A stretch of 64,000 bases of DNA from Planctomycetota bacterium (lineage in GTDB: Bacteria > Planctomycetota > UBA1135 > UBA2386): positions 58,869 to 122,868 of the forward strand of contig JAHBXX010000010.1 of the NCBI GenBank assembly GCA_019636245.1, given 5' to 3'. Each line of letters begins with the position of its first letter. Within the stretch, counting starts at the first letter, position 1. The translations under genes and the position numbers were made by a program. Under the pieces are notes generated by a model. That model saw nothing but the letters and a program-made list of their open reading frames with translations, was not told the DNA's origin and searched no databases. This document shows, piece after piece, positions 37,643 through 47,529 of this stretch.

Positions 37643-40207
37643 TCAATCGCGCGGCAGGCTCATCGCTGGCCGCAGACCGAGCTCGGGCGTCGTCTGGTTG
37701 TCCATCACGTAGCGGACCGAACCGATCCGGCAGTCCACCGGCCGCAGCATGTAGGACCCGCCGCGCGCCAGCACCGCGACCTCGCCGGTCTCGGTGTCGG
37801 CCAGCGTCATCTCGGCGACGTTGCCGAGCACGTCGTGCAGGCCGTAGCGGTTGGGCCGCAGGCTGCCGACCGGCGCATGCGACAGGAAGCCGTCCCGCAC
37901 CGCTTCGTCGGCGGCGATGCCGGGCACGCCCTGGTCGGCCAGCGTCGCGTCGGCGACGTTCGCGTGGCCCTGCAGGTCCTCGGGTCGGTCGCCGAAGCCC
38001 CACACCGACATCGAGCCGGCGCGCGCCGCCACCTCCCACTCGAAGCAGGTCGGCACGCGCAGCCCGAACTGCGGCAGCCATCGCCGCACGACCGGGCCGA
38101 CCAGCGACTCCTCGGGATGGCGCGCGGTGAACGGCGGGCCCTCGAGCTGCGGTTTGCCCATGCGGCCGAGCGCCTGCACCGGCACGCCCAGGTTGCGCAC
38201 CTGGCCCTGCGTCAGCTCGTACTTGCCGAGCAGGAACGGCTGCAGCGCGACCACGCCCGGGTCGATCTCGACCGGCTTGCGCCAGGGGTCGTAGCCGCGG
38301 CCGGCCGGGTCGCCCGACTGGCTGCCGACCTCGAACTCGCCGCCCGGCAGCAGCACCAGCACGATCGCCGTGTCGTCGCCGATCGCCAGGCGGCCGTCGG
38401 CGCCGCGCACCGGCACCACGCCCGACTGCAGGTGCGCGAACTCCTCGAGCCCCGACTCCGGATCCGGTCCGAGCGGCACGAGGCCGAGCATCGGCGACAG
38501 GCGCAGGCCGCCGTAGCGCGGCGACGCGGCGACCGCGGCGATCGTGCGCTCCCAGGCCGCCCGTTGTCCGTCGACCGTGCGCGCCGCCACGGTGCGGGCG
38601 AACTCGGCCCGGCGGGCCACGGCCGCCGCGACGCCGCCCTCGCCGCCGAACGCGTCGAGGGCGCGCAGGTGCTCCTGCAGGCGCTGGCGCAGGAAGTTCG
38701 CGCCGCGTTCCTCCTCCGGCGACATCCCGGCCGCGCCGGCGGCGGCCAGCCGCGCCGACAGCGCCTGCACGGTCTCGGCATGCCGGTCGCGATGCGCGAG
38801 CAGGGCCCGCGCGCGCCGCAGCCAGTCGTCGTGCTCGGCGAGCCGCGCCGGCAACGACGGCCACAGCTCCTTCTCGGCCAGCACCAGATCCTCGAGCTCG
38901 ACGACGTCGGCGAGCCGCCAGAAGTCGGCCAGGTGCTCCTGGGCCCGGCGCGCGTGCGCCTCGGCCCGGCGGTAGAGCGTCGCGCTGGCGACCAGCCCCA
39001 GCAGCAGCGAGCCGAGCACCAGCAGTCCGGCGACGACCGCCACGCGATGGCGCCGCACGAACTTGCGCAGCACGTAGACGGCCGAGGGCGGTCCGGCGCG
39101 CACCGGCTGGTGGGCGAGGAAGGCGCGCAGGTCGGCGGCGAACTCGGCGACCGAGGCGTAGCGGTCGCGCACGTCCTTGGCCATCGCCTTGCGCAGGATC
39201 CAGTCGAGGTCGCCGCGCAGGAGCCGTGCCCACGGCATGCCGGCCTCGGCGGCGCGCACGCTCGCCGCCACCGGTTCGCCGTCGAGGATCAGCCGCCGCA
39301 GGTCGCCGAGCGTCGCGGGGCCGCCCTGGCCGACCACGATCGGCAGGCTGCTGGTCAGCAGCTCGTACAGGATCACGCCGAGCGCATAGACGTCGGTGCG
39401 CGTGTCGACGTCGGCCGCGTCGCCGCGGACCTGTTCTGGGCTCATGTAGGCCGGCGTGCCCAGCACGGCGCCAACGTGCGTGTGCACCAGGTTCACCGCC
39501 TCGCCCTCGACCACCTTGGCCAGGCCGAAGTCGATGACCTTGGGCTGCCACCTGCCGTCGACCTCGCCGACCAGGATGTTCTGCGGCTTCAGGTCGCGGT
39601 GGATGACGCCGCGCTGGTGCGCGTGGTTGACGCCCTCGCACGCGGCGAGGAACAGCTGCAGGCGGGCGGCGAGGTCCGCGCCGCGCAGCGCCACGAAGTG
39701 GTGGAGGGGCTCACCCGGCACGTACTCCATCACGAAGTACGGCCGCCCGGCGCCGTCGACGCCGGCGTCGAAGATGCGGGCGACGGCCGGGTGGTTCATG
39801 CGCGCGAGGGTCTCGCGCTCGGTGAGGAAGCGCGACACGTTGCCCGGCGCGGTCGCCGTCGCGTGCAGCAGCTTGATCGCGACCTCGCGCCGGATCGGCG
39901 CGGTCTGCTCGGCCAGGAAGACGGCGCCGAACGCGCCCTCGCCGATCGGCCGCAGGAACCGGTACGGACCGATCGGCGCCGGCAGCGCCGCGTGCGGAAC
40001 GTCGCCGGCGGCGTCGAGCACGTGCGCCGCCCGTTCGTAGTCGGCGCGCAGCCGCAGCAGCGCGGGCCGCAGCGACTCGTGGGCGGCGCAGAGCGCCGCG
40101 AAGCGCGCCTCCCGCTCCGCCGGCGGGCCGAGCAGGATCTCGCCGGCCGCCGCCTCCACGGCTTCGGGCAGCGCGGTGCCGGCTGGTTCGGGTCGGATCT
40201 CGCTCAT
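37643..40207 (-). CDS. Ser/Thr protein kinase with C-terminal formylglycine-generating-enzyme (SUMF1)-like domain (854 aa)
   Basis: Kinase domain about 80-340: IGEGAFGAVF glycine loop, VAIKLL lysine, HRDLKPQN catalytic loop (near 201), DFGLA and YMSPEQ. A transmembrane helix (about 392-415, VAVVAGLLVLGSLLLGLVAS) is followed by a helical region and a C-terminal domain (about 600-854) with PGGEFEVGS, VPTCFEWEVAARAG, GLHDVLGNVAEM and ARGGSY typical of the FGE/SUMF1 fold. So a cytosolic kinase is linked to a periplasmic sensor-like domain. It lies 19 bp downstream of a sigma gene; this sigma-kinase pairing is common in planctomycetes. Confidence 0.94.
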   Translation of the reverse strand: MSEIRPEPAGTALPEAVEAAAGEILLGPPAEREARFAALCAAHESLRPALLRLRADYERAAHVLDAAGDVPHAALPAPIGPYRFLRPIGEGAFGAVFLAEQTAPIRREVAIKLLHATATAPGNVSRFLTERETLARMNHPAVARIFDAGVDGAGRPYFVMEYVPGEPLHHFVALRGADLAARLQLFLAACEGVNHAHQRGVIHRDLKPQNILVGEVDGRWQPKVIDFGLAKVVEGEAVNLVHTHVGAVLGTPAYMSPEQVRGDAADVDTRTDVYALGVILYELLTSSLPIVVGQGGPATLGDLRRLILDGEPVAASVRAAEAGMPWARLLRGDLDWILRKAMAKDVRDRYASVAEFAADLRAFLAHQPVRAGPPSAVYVLRKFVRRHRVAVVAGLLVLGSLLLGLVASATLYRRAEAHARRAQEHLADFWRLADVVELEDLVLAEKELWPSLPARLAEHDDWLRRARALLAHRDRHAETVQALSARLAAAGAAGMSPEEERGANFLRQRLQEHLRALDAFGGEGGVAAAVARRAEFARTVAARTVDGQRAAWERTIAAVAASPRYGGLRLSPMLGLVPLGPDPESGLEEFAHLQSGVVPVRGADGRLAIGDDTAIVLVLLPGGEFEVGSQSGDPAGRGYDPWRKPVEIDPGVVALQPFLLGKYELTQGQVRNLGVPVQALGRMGKPQLEGPPFTARHPEESLVGPVVRRWLPQFGLRVPTCFEWEVAARAGSMSVWGFGDRPEDLQGHANVADATLADQGVPGIAADEAVRDGFLSHAPVGSLRPNRYGLHDVLGNVAEMTLADTETGEVAVLARGGSYMLRPVDCRIGSVRYVMDNQTTPELGLRPAMSLPRD

Positions 40208-40226
40208 GGCGGTCGGCGGCGAAGGC

Positions 40227-40823
40227 CTAGGGATCCGGGGCGAGCGCCGCGCCCAGCGCCGCCATCGCCCGCACGAGCAGCTGCCGCACCGCGACCTCGC
40301 TCTTGCCGAGCCGGCTGGCGATCACCGCATGCGGCAGCCCGGCGATGCGCGACAGCGTCAGCACCTCGCGCTGCGGTTCGGTCAGCCGGGCGAACGCCGC
40401 CTCGAGCCGGTCGAGCTCCTCGCGCGCCATCGCGACGCGACTCGGCGTCGTCGTGTCGCGCACGACCTCGGCGAGATCGAACCCGGTGCGCGTCGAGACC
40501 GCGGCCTCGCGGGCCGCCGCGCGCTTGTCGGCGCCGTGGAAGCGCACCTTCTGGCGGATCTTGTTCAGGGCCGCCTGGAACAGCCAGGCGCGGAACTCGG
40601 CCTCGCCGCGCAGTTCGAACTGCCCGGCCTCGAGCAGTTCGCGCACGGTCGACTGCAGGATGTCGACCGTGTCCTCGCGCCGGCGCAGCGCCTCGCCGAG
40701 CCGCAGGTGCACGAAGCGCTGCAGCCGCGGCAGGTAGGCGCGCAGCAGGTCGGCGATCGCCGTCGCGTCGCCGCGGCTCGCCGACAGGATCGCGGCGGGG
40801 GTTGGTTCCGAGGACGGGTTCAC
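40227..40823 (-). CDS. ECF-type sigma factor paired with the kinase (198 aa)
   Basis: Region 2: LPRLQRFVHLRLGEALRRREDTVDILQSTVRELL; region 4: FARLTEPQREVLTLSRIAGLPHAVIASRLGKSEVAVRQLLVRAM. This is the ECF group that is encoded next to Ser/Thr kinases rather than anti-sigma factors, and is presumably controlled by phosphorylation. Start taken as GTG 40823 because a GAGAGGCGAG stretch lies upstream and the frame above it is Pro/Arg-rich; an ATG-started extension is possible. The kinase gene follows after 19 bp. Confidence 0.88.
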   Translation of the reverse strand: MNPSSEPTPAAILSASRGDATAIADLLRAYLPRLQRFVHLRLGEALRRREDTVDILQSTVRELLEAGQFELRGEAEFRAWLFQAALNKIRQKVRFHGADKRAAAREAAVSTRTGFDLAEVVRDTTTPSRVAMAREELDRLEAAFARLTEPQREVLTLSRIAGLPHAVIASRLGKSEVAVRQLLVRAMAALGAALAPDP

Positions 40824-41013
40824 GGCGGGACTCGCCTCTCCGGGCGACGGCCGACGATCGGAACCCCCGCACCGGGTGTCAAGCGCAAGGAGGGGGGGCA
40901 TCGGCGGGGACCGCACGGGGAGGATCGGACGGCACCGGCCCGTGACGCTCCGATGGCCGGGAATCCGCACGCCTGCCCCGTCACGCCCGCGGCCGCCGGG
41001 CACTCCCCGGCGC

Positions 41014-41865
41014 ATGGACCTTTCCCGTTCCCGGACCGAATCCGACCCCGCCGCCACCCCGCCGCCCGACCTCGTGGCGATCAAGTCCCGCCAGCAGAGC
41101 GCCTGGTCCACCGGCGACTACGCCGTGGTCGGGACCACCCTGCAGATCGTCGGCGAGACCCTGCTCGAGGCGCTCGACGTGCGCGCCGGCCAGCGTGTGC
41201 TCGACGTCGCCGCCGGCAACGGCAACGCGTCGCTGGCCGCGGCGCGCCGGCACTGCGAGGTGGTGTCGACCGACTACGTGCCGGCGCTGCTCGAACGCGG
41301 CCGCGAGCGCGCGACCGCCGAGCGGCTGCCGATCGAGTTCCGGGTCGCCGACGCCGAGGCGTTGCCGTTCGCCGACGGCTCCTTCGACGTGGTCGTGTCG
41401 ACCTTCGGCGTGATGTTCACGCCCGACCAGGAGCGTGCCGCCAGCGAGATGCTGCGCGTGTGCAGGCGCAACGGCCGCATCGGCCTCGCCAACTGGACGC
41501 CGGACGGCTTCATCGGCCAGATGTTCGCCGTCGTCGCCAGGTACGTGCCGCCGCCCACGGGCATGCCCGCGCCGGCGGGCTGGGGCAGCCGCGCGCGGCT
41601 CGCCGAACTGTTCGGCCGGCAGGCCCTCGCCATCGACGTGCAGGAGCGTGCCTTCGTGTTCCGCTACCGCTCGCCCGAGCACTGGCTCGAGGTGTTCAAG
41701 CTCGTCTACGGGCCGATGGTGCGGGCCTTCGCCGCGCTGCCGGCCAGGGAGCAGGCGGCGCTGACCGCGGACCTGCTGGCGCTCGTGCAGCGCTGCAACC
41801 GCGCGCAGGATCGTTCGATGGTGGTGCCGAGCGACTACCTCGAGGTCGTGATCACGCGGCGCTGA
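41014..41865 (+). CDS. Class I SAM-dependent methyltransferase, UbiE/COQ5-like (283 aa)
   Basis: SAM motif VLDVAAGNGNASLAAA, acidic VVSTDYV, VADAEALPFADGSFDVVVSTFGVMF (motif of the Methyltransf_11 group) and LRVCRRNGRIGLANW post-motif. The C-terminal half is helical. Cytosolic. It likely methylates a small molecule; substrate unknown. Divergent from the sigma-kinase operon; there is no obvious operon partner. Confidence 0.88.
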   Translation: MDLSRSRTESDPAATPPPDLVAIKSRQQSAWSTGDYAVVGTTLQIVGETLLEALDVRAGQRVLDVAAGNGNASLAAARRHCEVVSTDYVPALLERGRERATAERLPIEFRVADAEALPFADGSFDVVVSTFGVMFTPDQERAASEMLRVCRRNGRIGLANWTPDGFIGQMFAVVARYVPPPTGMPAPAGWGSRARLAELFGRQALAIDVQERAFVFRYRSPEHWLEVFKLVYGPMVRAFAALPAREQAALTADLLALVQRCNRAQDRSMVVPSDYLEVVITRR

Positions 41866-41969
41866 TCGGCGCCGTGCCCCGTCACGCGCGGCGGCGCGAT
41901 GCACTCCATCCGCAGCGCGCGGCACCCGCCGTGCCGATCCGAAACCGAAACGAACCGCAAACAGACCCC

Positions 41970-42518
41970 ATGAACCGAACGACCTCCATGTTCCGCTCCT
42001 TCCTGCTGCGCGCACGGCTCGCAGCCCTCGCCACCTTCGCGCTCGCCGCCGCGGTGCCGGCCCAGGGCCTGCAGCCGATCCTGCCCCCGGGCTGCGAAGC
42101 CCTGCAGGTCGACCCGGGGCATCGGGCCACGCTGCGCCTGTACGCGCGCGGCGTCCAGGTCTACCGCTTCGATGCCGCCGAGGCGAAGTGGACGTTCACG
42201 CATCCCTACGCGCTGCTGCACGCCGACCCCGGGTGCCAGTCGCCGATCGGTTTCCACAACGGCGGACCGACCTGGTGGACGTTCAGCGGCAGCATGGTCG
42301 TCGGCCGCAAGCTCGCGGAGGCGACCGTCGATCCGGCGTCGATCCCGTGGCTGCTGCTCGAGGCCATCGACACGGAGGGCCCGGGCGTGTTCAAGCACAC
42401 CACCTTCATCCAGCGCGTCGCCACGGTCGGCGGCCGCGCGCCGGCGCAGCCCGGTGCGCCGGGCCAGATCGCGCTGGTGCCCTACACGGCCGAGTACGTG
42501 TTCTACCGCGGCCGGTGA
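41970..42518 (+). CDS. Secreted DUF3455 family protein (182 aa)
   Basis: A signal peptide (about 1-31, AAVPAQG) precedes a domain with RGVQVYRF, WTFTHPYALLH, IGFHNGGPTWWTFSGSMVVG, IPWLLLEA, FIQRVATVGGRAP and VPYTAEYVFYR, which match the DUF3455 pattern. Role unknown; probably extracytoplasmic. There is no SD before ATG 41970. Confidence 0.85.
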   Translation: MNRTTSMFRSFLLRARLAALATFALAAAVPAQGLQPILPPGCEALQVDPGHRATLRLYARGVQVYRFDAAEAKWTFTHPYALLHADPGCQSPIGFHNGGPTWWTFSGSMVVGRKLAEATVDPASIPWLLLEAIDTEGPGVFKHTTFIQRVATVGGRAPAQPGAPGQIALVPYTAEYVFYRGR

Positions 42519-42726
42519 CGGCCGCGCCGGCGTCGCCGGTGCGCACACCGCGGCCTGCCGACACCCCGGTGTCGCGCGGGCCGCCGTCGTCGTACGGCGA
42601 TGCGGCCGGGCCCGGGCGAGCCGCGCCGCGCGCCGACTTCCCGCGTCACGCGGCGGCGCGCCGGGCACTCCTTGCCCGGGCGGCGCACCTCGCGCCGTCC
42701 TCGACGTCCGCACCCCTCCTTCGAGA

Positions 42727-43740
42727 ATGCACATGATCCGTTCGTTCGCCTGCCTCGCCCTCGCCAGCGCCCTCGCGGCGCAGGTCCAGACCACCGCCCA
42801 CGTCCAGCGCTCGACGCTGGGCACCAACGGCAACGTCGCGCCGCTCGGCTGCAGCGCCACCGGCCTGTTCGCCGAGGCGCACTCGCAGATCCTGATCCCC
42901 GCCCAGTACCTGCCCGGACCGGGCGCCGTGCTGCTCGGCCTCGGCGCGCTCGGCCGTTCCAGCGCGGGCACCAACACCACGCTGACCTACGGCCTGCTGC
43001 GCATCCGGGTCGCGCGCACGACGGCGACGTCGCTGCAGGCCACCTTCGCCAGCAACCTGGTGCAGCCGCAGACGCTGCTCGACGTCGCCAACCTGACCGT
43101 CGACTGGCAGGCCAACGCGTTCACGCCGATCACCTTCCTGAACAGCTACGTGCACGACGGCCAGAGCTCGCTCGTGCTCGACATCCAGAAGATCGTCAGC
43201 CCGATCGGCGACGCCGGCTTCGCCACGATCCAGAACTCGCGCCGCACCGACCTGCCGCGCATGATCAACGCCTTCGGCGGTGCGGGCTCCGGCGCGCATG
43301 CCGCCACCACGGCGAGCGTGCTCACCAACTCGCCGATCTCGCTCGAGCTGCGCTGGGCCGGCTTTGGCGGTGCCCGCACGCCGACCGTGCAGCTGAAGAG
43401 CGATCCGACCGCGGCGTTCCGGGCCCCGTTCGGCATCGGCAACCCGGTCGACACGATCGTCCAGGGCGAGCCGGGGGCTCTGTTCGCCAACTTCGAGAGC
43501 CTGGTCGCGACGCCGGGCGTGGCGGTGCCCGGCCTGATCGGCCAGGTCTGGATCGCGGATCCGATCCTGTTCGACATCGGCGTGCTGTCCGCGGCCGGCC
43601 AGCACACGACGACCCAGGTGCTGCCGAACGACCCGGCGTGGATCGGCCTCTACCTGGCGTTCCAGTCGTTGCTGATCGAGCCGGACGACGAGTGGCGCCT
43701 GACCAACCTGGCGGACTGCTTCGTCTCGAACGGGCTCTGA
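42727..43740 (+). CDS. Secreted protein of unknown function (337 aa)
   Basis: A signal peptide (MIRSFACLALASALAAQ) follows ATG 42727 or the in-frame ATG 42733; I keep the first but the second is equally likely. The mature part is a beta-rich chain with few charged residues, Asn/Thr/Gly rich, without cysteines beyond two, like other secreted proteins of this lineage. No family recognised. It lies about 110 bp upstream of the FG-GAP genes. Confidence 0.72.
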   Translation: MHMIRSFACLALASALAAQVQTTAHVQRSTLGTNGNVAPLGCSATGLFAEAHSQILIPAQYLPGPGAVLLGLGALGRSSAGTNTTLTYGLLRIRVARTTATSLQATFASNLVQPQTLLDVANLTVDWQANAFTPITFLNSYVHDGQSSLVLDIQKIVSPIGDAGFATIQNSRRTDLPRMINAFGGAGSGAHAATTASVLTNSPISLELRWAGFGGARTPTVQLKSDPTAAFRAPFGIGNPVDTIVQGEPGALFANFESLVATPGVAVPGLIGQVWIADPILFDIGVLSAAGQHTTTQVLPNDPAWIGLYLAFQSLLIEPDDEWRLTNLADCFVSNGL

Positions 43741-43834
43741 TCGGACGGCCGTTCGCGCCCGGTGCGTCGTCGCGACCGGGCGCGCGGCCGCCCCGGATCG
43801 TCCGCCGGGGCTGCCGCCGTCGGGGCCCCGCCGC

Positions 43835-43840
43835 TACCCT
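43835..43840 (+). promoter_or_regulatory. Candidate -10 element (TACCCT) for FG-GAP lipoprotein operon
   Basis: TACCCT lies 11 nt before ATG 43852 with no SD between them. Confidence 0.3.
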
Positions 43841-43851
43841 GCCGCGGCCCC

Positions 43852-46800
43852 ATGCTGCGGAACCTGACCCTGGTCTCCTCCCTGTTCGCGGCCTGCAGTG
43901 CCGAGCCCGCCGCCCCGCCGCCGCCGTTGCTGCTGGCCGAGCCGCTGCCCGAACGCCGCGCGGCGCCGGGGCCTCGCTTCCACCGGCTCGACGCCGCCGC
44001 GGCCGGCATGCCGTTCCGCAACGAGCTGCGGCGCGAGAACACCGTCGCCTACGTCTACTCCGGCGCCGGGGTCGCCGTCGGCGACTACGACGGCGACGGC
44101 CTGCCCGACGTCTATCTGGTGTCGCAGGACGGCGAGAACCGGCTCTACCGGCAGGTGGCGCCGTGGCGGTTCGAGGACGTGACCGCCGCGGCCGGCGGGC
44201 TCGGCGGCGGTTCGGCGTGGGGCACCGCGGCGGTGTTCGCCGACGTCGACGGCGACGGCGACCTCGACCTCTACGTCTGCAACCTCGAGTCGCCGAACCT
44301 GCTCTACCTGAACGGGGGCGACGGCACCTTCCGCGAGGCGGCGGCGGCGTTCGGCCTCGACTTCGTCGGCGCCTGCATGGGGGCGGCGTTCGCCGACTAC
44401 GACCGCGACGGCGACCTCGACCTCTACCTGTTGACCAACCGCGTGTTCGGCCCGCTGCTGCCGCCGGAGATCGTCGCCGAGACGACGCTGCCGAAGGACC
44501 TGCGCAAGACGCGCGAGCAGCTGTTCCCGCCCTATCCCTCGTTCCCGACCGTCGACGGCCGCAAGGTCGTGCCGCCCGGCTACGAGGACTTCTTCGCCGT
44601 CCTCGGCGACCGCGTGTTCGTCGCCGGCCAGCGCGACCGGCTGCTGCGCAACGACGGCCGCGGCAAGTGGGTCGACGTCACCGACCAGGCCGGCATCCAC
44701 GACCAGGGCAACGGCCTCGGCGTCGTCTGGTGGGACGGCGACGACGACGGCTGGCTCGACCTCTACGTCGCCAACGACCTGCAGTCGCCCGACCTCTACT
44801 ACCGCAACCGCGGCGACGGCACCTTCGAGGAGATCTCGCGCCGCGCGCTGCCGCACACCGCGTTCTTCGGCATGGGCTGCGACTTCGGCGACCTCGACAA
44901 CGACGGCCGCCTCGATCTGTGCGTCGCCGACATGTCCAGCACCTCGCACTACATGGGCAAGATGCTGATGGGGAACATGGGCACGCACCGCTGGTTCCTG
45001 ATCAACGCCGACCCGCCGCAGTACATGCGCAACGCGGTCTACCTGAACACCGGCACCGGGCGGTTCCTCGAGGTGGCGCAGCTCGCCAACCTCGCCAGCA
45101 CCGACTGGACCTGGACGGTGCGCTTCGCCGACCTCGACGAGGACGGTCGGCTCGACTTCTACGCCACCAACGGCATCCCGGTGTTCAGCGACGATCCCGA
45201 CGCCGGCCGGCGCTTCGAGGCGCTGTGGCGGGACGGCCGTCGCCAGCAGGCGCTCGACCTCTACCGCAACCTGCGGCGCGTCGACGAGCACAACATCGCC
45301 CGCCGCAACCTCGGCGACCTGCAGTTCGCCGACGTGTCGGCGGAGTGGGGGCTCGACCACGCGGGCGTCAGCCACGGCGCCGTGTTCGCCGACCTCGATC
45401 GCGACGGCGACCTCGACCTGATCGTCAACGACCTGCGTGCGCCCGTCGGCCTCTACGAGAACCGCAGCAGCGGCACCAACCGCATCCTGGTGCGCCTGCA
45501 GGCGGCGGCGCCCGGCAACCGCGAGGGCATCGGCAGCCGGCTGACGCTGGTCGCCGGCGGCCTCCTGCAGACGCGGCTGCTCACCACGACGCGCGGTTTC
45601 ATGAGCGCCGGCGAGGCGGTCGAGCACTTCGGCCTCGGCGAGGCGACGACGATCGAACGGCTGACGGTGCGCTGGCCGAGCGGCCGCGAGCAGACGTTCA
45701 CCGACCTGGCCGCCAACCAGCTCTACACGCTGCGCGAAGACCCGAAGGCGCCGGTCGGTGCGGCGCCGGCCGCGGCGCCGGCTTGGTTCACGCCGCTCGA
45801 GCCGGCGGCCCTGCCGGCGGCGCGGCACCGCGAGCGCGACTTCGACGACTACGCGCTGCAGCCGCTGCTGCCGCACCGCCTGTCGCGCGACGGGCCCGGG
45901 CTCGCGGTCGGCGACGTCGACGGCGACGGCCGCGACGACCTGTGGGTCGGCGGCGCCGCCGGCCAGCCCGGCGAGCTGTGGCGGGCCACGCCGGCCGGCG
46001 GCTGGCAGCGGCTGGATGGCCCGTGGGCGGCCGACGCCGAGGCCGAGGACCTCGGCGCGGTGTTCCTCGACGCCGATGGCGACGGCGACCTCGACCTCTA
46101 CGTCGCCAGCGGCGGCGTCGAGGCCGCGGACCGCAGCGAACTGCTCGCCGACCGCCTGTACCGGAACGAGGGCGGCGGCCGGTTCGTGCGTGCCCCGGCC
46201 GGGACGCTGCCGGACGTGCGCCGCGCCAGCAGCTGCGTCGTCGCCGCTGACTTCGACGGCGACGGCGACCTCGACCTGTTCGTCGGCACCCGCGTCGAGC
46301 CCGGCCGCTACCCGCACGCCACGCCGAGCCTGCTGCTGCGCAACGACGGCGGGCGCTTCACCGACGTCACCCTGGAGCTGGCGCCGGGGCTGCGCGACGC
46401 CGGCATGGTGATGGCCGCGCAGTGGGCCGATCTCGACGGCGACGGCGCCCCCGATCTCTGCGTTGCCGCGCAATGGCAGCCGCTGCGGGTGTTCCAGAAC
46501 CAGGGCGGCCGCCTCGTCGACGCCACCGCCGAACTCGGCCTCGACGCCGTGCGCGGGCAGTGGCTGGGCCTCGCCATCGCCGACCTCGACGGCGACGGCG
46601 ACCTCGACCTCGTGAGCACCAACCTCGGCCTCAACACGAAGTACAAGGCCAGCCCGGAGCGGCCGCTGCACCTGTTCGCCAACGACCTCGACGGCGACGG
46701 CACGCTCGACGTCGTCGAGGCCAAGGGCGCCGTCGACCGGCTGCTGCCGGTGCGCGGGCTGAGCTGCAGCAGCGAGGCGATGCCGATGCTGGCGGAGCGC

Positions 46801-47529
46801 TTTCCGACCTACGACGCGTTCGCCCGGGCGACGCTGCCGGAGATCTACGGCGCCGAGGAGCTGGACGGCTGCCTGCAGTTGTCGTGCAACGAGCTGCGCC
46901 ACCTGGTCTGGGAGCGCACCGCGGACGGCCGCTACGCGCCGCGGCCGCTGCCGCGCCTGGCGCAGGTGTCGTGCGCCTCGGGCCTCGCCGTCGCCGACTT
47001 CGACGGCGACGGCCGCCTCGACCTCGCCCTGGGCCACAACTCGTTCTCGCCCGAGCCCGAGACCGGTCGCAACGACGGCGGCCTGGGCCTGCTGCTGCGC
47101 GGCCTCGGCGGCCTCGCGTTCGCGCCGGTGCCGGCGCTCGAATCCGGGATCGTGCTGCCCGGCGACACCAAGGCGCTGGTGGTGCTCGATCGCGGCGCCG
47201 ATGCCGGCCTCGCCCTGGTGGTGGCGACCAACGACGCGCCGCTGCGCGGCCTGCGGCTGCCGCCGCAGCCCGGCGACACGGCCGTGCGGCTGCGCGGCCC
47301 CGCCGGCAACCCGCAGGCGATCGGCGCCCACGTCGTGCTGCGGCGCCCCGACGGCGCCGTCGAACGGCACGACCTGGTCGCCGGCCGCGGCTACCTGTCG
47401 CAGTCGTCGCCGACGGTGTTCCTGCGCCGCGTGCCCGCCGGCAGCCGGCTCACCGTGCACTGGCCGGACGGCACCACCAGCGAGCCGGAGCTGCCGGCGG
47501 GCGGCGGCCGGCTCGAGGTGCGGCGGTGA
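43852..47529 (+). CDS. FG-GAP/VCBS repeat lipoprotein with two ASPIC/UnbV domains (1,225 aa)
   Basis: A lipoprotein signal (LFAACSA, Cys about 15) leads into seven or more FG-GAP repeats with DYDGDGLPD, DVDGDGDLD and similar calcium-binding loops (about 70-540), an ASPIC/UnbV domain (about 545-635, GSRLTLVAGG..Q.R.....GFMSAGE...HFGLG), a second propeller (about 680-1100) and a second, shorter UnbV-like C-terminus. This makes an extracellular calcium-binding double propeller of unknown ligand, probably at the outer membrane or cell surface. Overlaps the next gene by 4 bp (GTGA). Confidence 0.93.
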   Translation: MLRNLTLVSSLFAACSAEPAAPPPPLLLAEPLPERRAAPGPRFHRLDAAAAGMPFRNELRRENTVAYVYSGAGVAVGDYDGDGLPDVYLVSQDGENRLYRQVAPWRFEDVTAAAGGLGGGSAWGTAAVFADVDGDGDLDLYVCNLESPNLLYLNGGDGTFREAAAAFGLDFVGACMGAAFADYDRDGDLDLYLLTNRVFGPLLPPEIVAETTLPKDLRKTREQLFPPYPSFPTVDGRKVVPPGYEDFFAVLGDRVFVAGQRDRLLRNDGRGKWVDVTDQAGIHDQGNGLGVVWWDGDDDGWLDLYVANDLQSPDLYYRNRGDGTFEEISRRALPHTAFFGMGCDFGDLDNDGRLDLCVADMSSTSHYMGKMLMGNMGTHRWFLINADPPQYMRNAVYLNTGTGRFLEVAQLANLASTDWTWTVRFADLDEDGRLDFYATNGIPVFSDDPDAGRRFEALWRDGRRQQALDLYRNLRRVDEHNIARRNLGDLQFADVSAEWGLDHAGVSHGAVFADLDRDGDLDLIVNDLRAPVGLYENRSSGTNRILVRLQAAAPGNREGIGSRLTLVAGGLLQTRLLTTTRGFMSAGEAVEHFGLGEATTIERLTVRWPSGREQTFTDLAANQLYTLREDPKAPVGAAPAAAPAWFTPLEPAALPAARHRERDFDDYALQPLLPHRLSRDGPGLAVGDVDGDGRDDLWVGGAAGQPGELWRATPAGGWQRLDGPWAADAEAEDLGAVFLDADGDGDLDLYVASGGVEAADRSELLADRLYRNEGGGRFVRAPAGTLPDVRRASSCVVAADFDGDGDLDLFVGTRVEPGRYPHATPSLLLRNDGGRFTDVTLELAPGLRDAGMVMAAQWADLDGDGAPDLCVAAQWQPLRVFQNQGGRLVDATAELGLDAVRGQWLGLAIADLDGDGDLDLVSTNLGLNTKYKASPERPLHLFANDLDGDGTLDVVEAKGAVDRLLPVRGLSCSSEAMPMLAERFPTYDAFARATLPEIYGAEELDGCLQLSCNELRHLVWERTADGRYAPRPLPRLAQVSCASGLAVADFDGDGRLDLALGHNSFSPEPETGRNDGGLGLLLRGLGGLAFAPVPALESGIVLPGDTKALVVLDRGADAGLALVVATNDAPLRGLRLPPQPGDTAVRLRGPAGNPQAIGAHVVLRRPDGAVERHDLVAGRGYLSQSSPTVFLRRVPAGSRLTVHWPDGTTSEPELPAGGGRLEVRR

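Noticed and set aside
36542..43740. Natural-product gene cluster around the MupA-type enzyme
   Set aside because: No NRPS, PKS, carrier protein, RiPP precursor or resistance gene is present within the window.
43834..47460. 1,208-codon minus-strand frame
   Set aside because: Antisense to the FG-GAP lipoprotein; its periodic Val-Glu-Val pattern just mirrors the DGDGD repeats.
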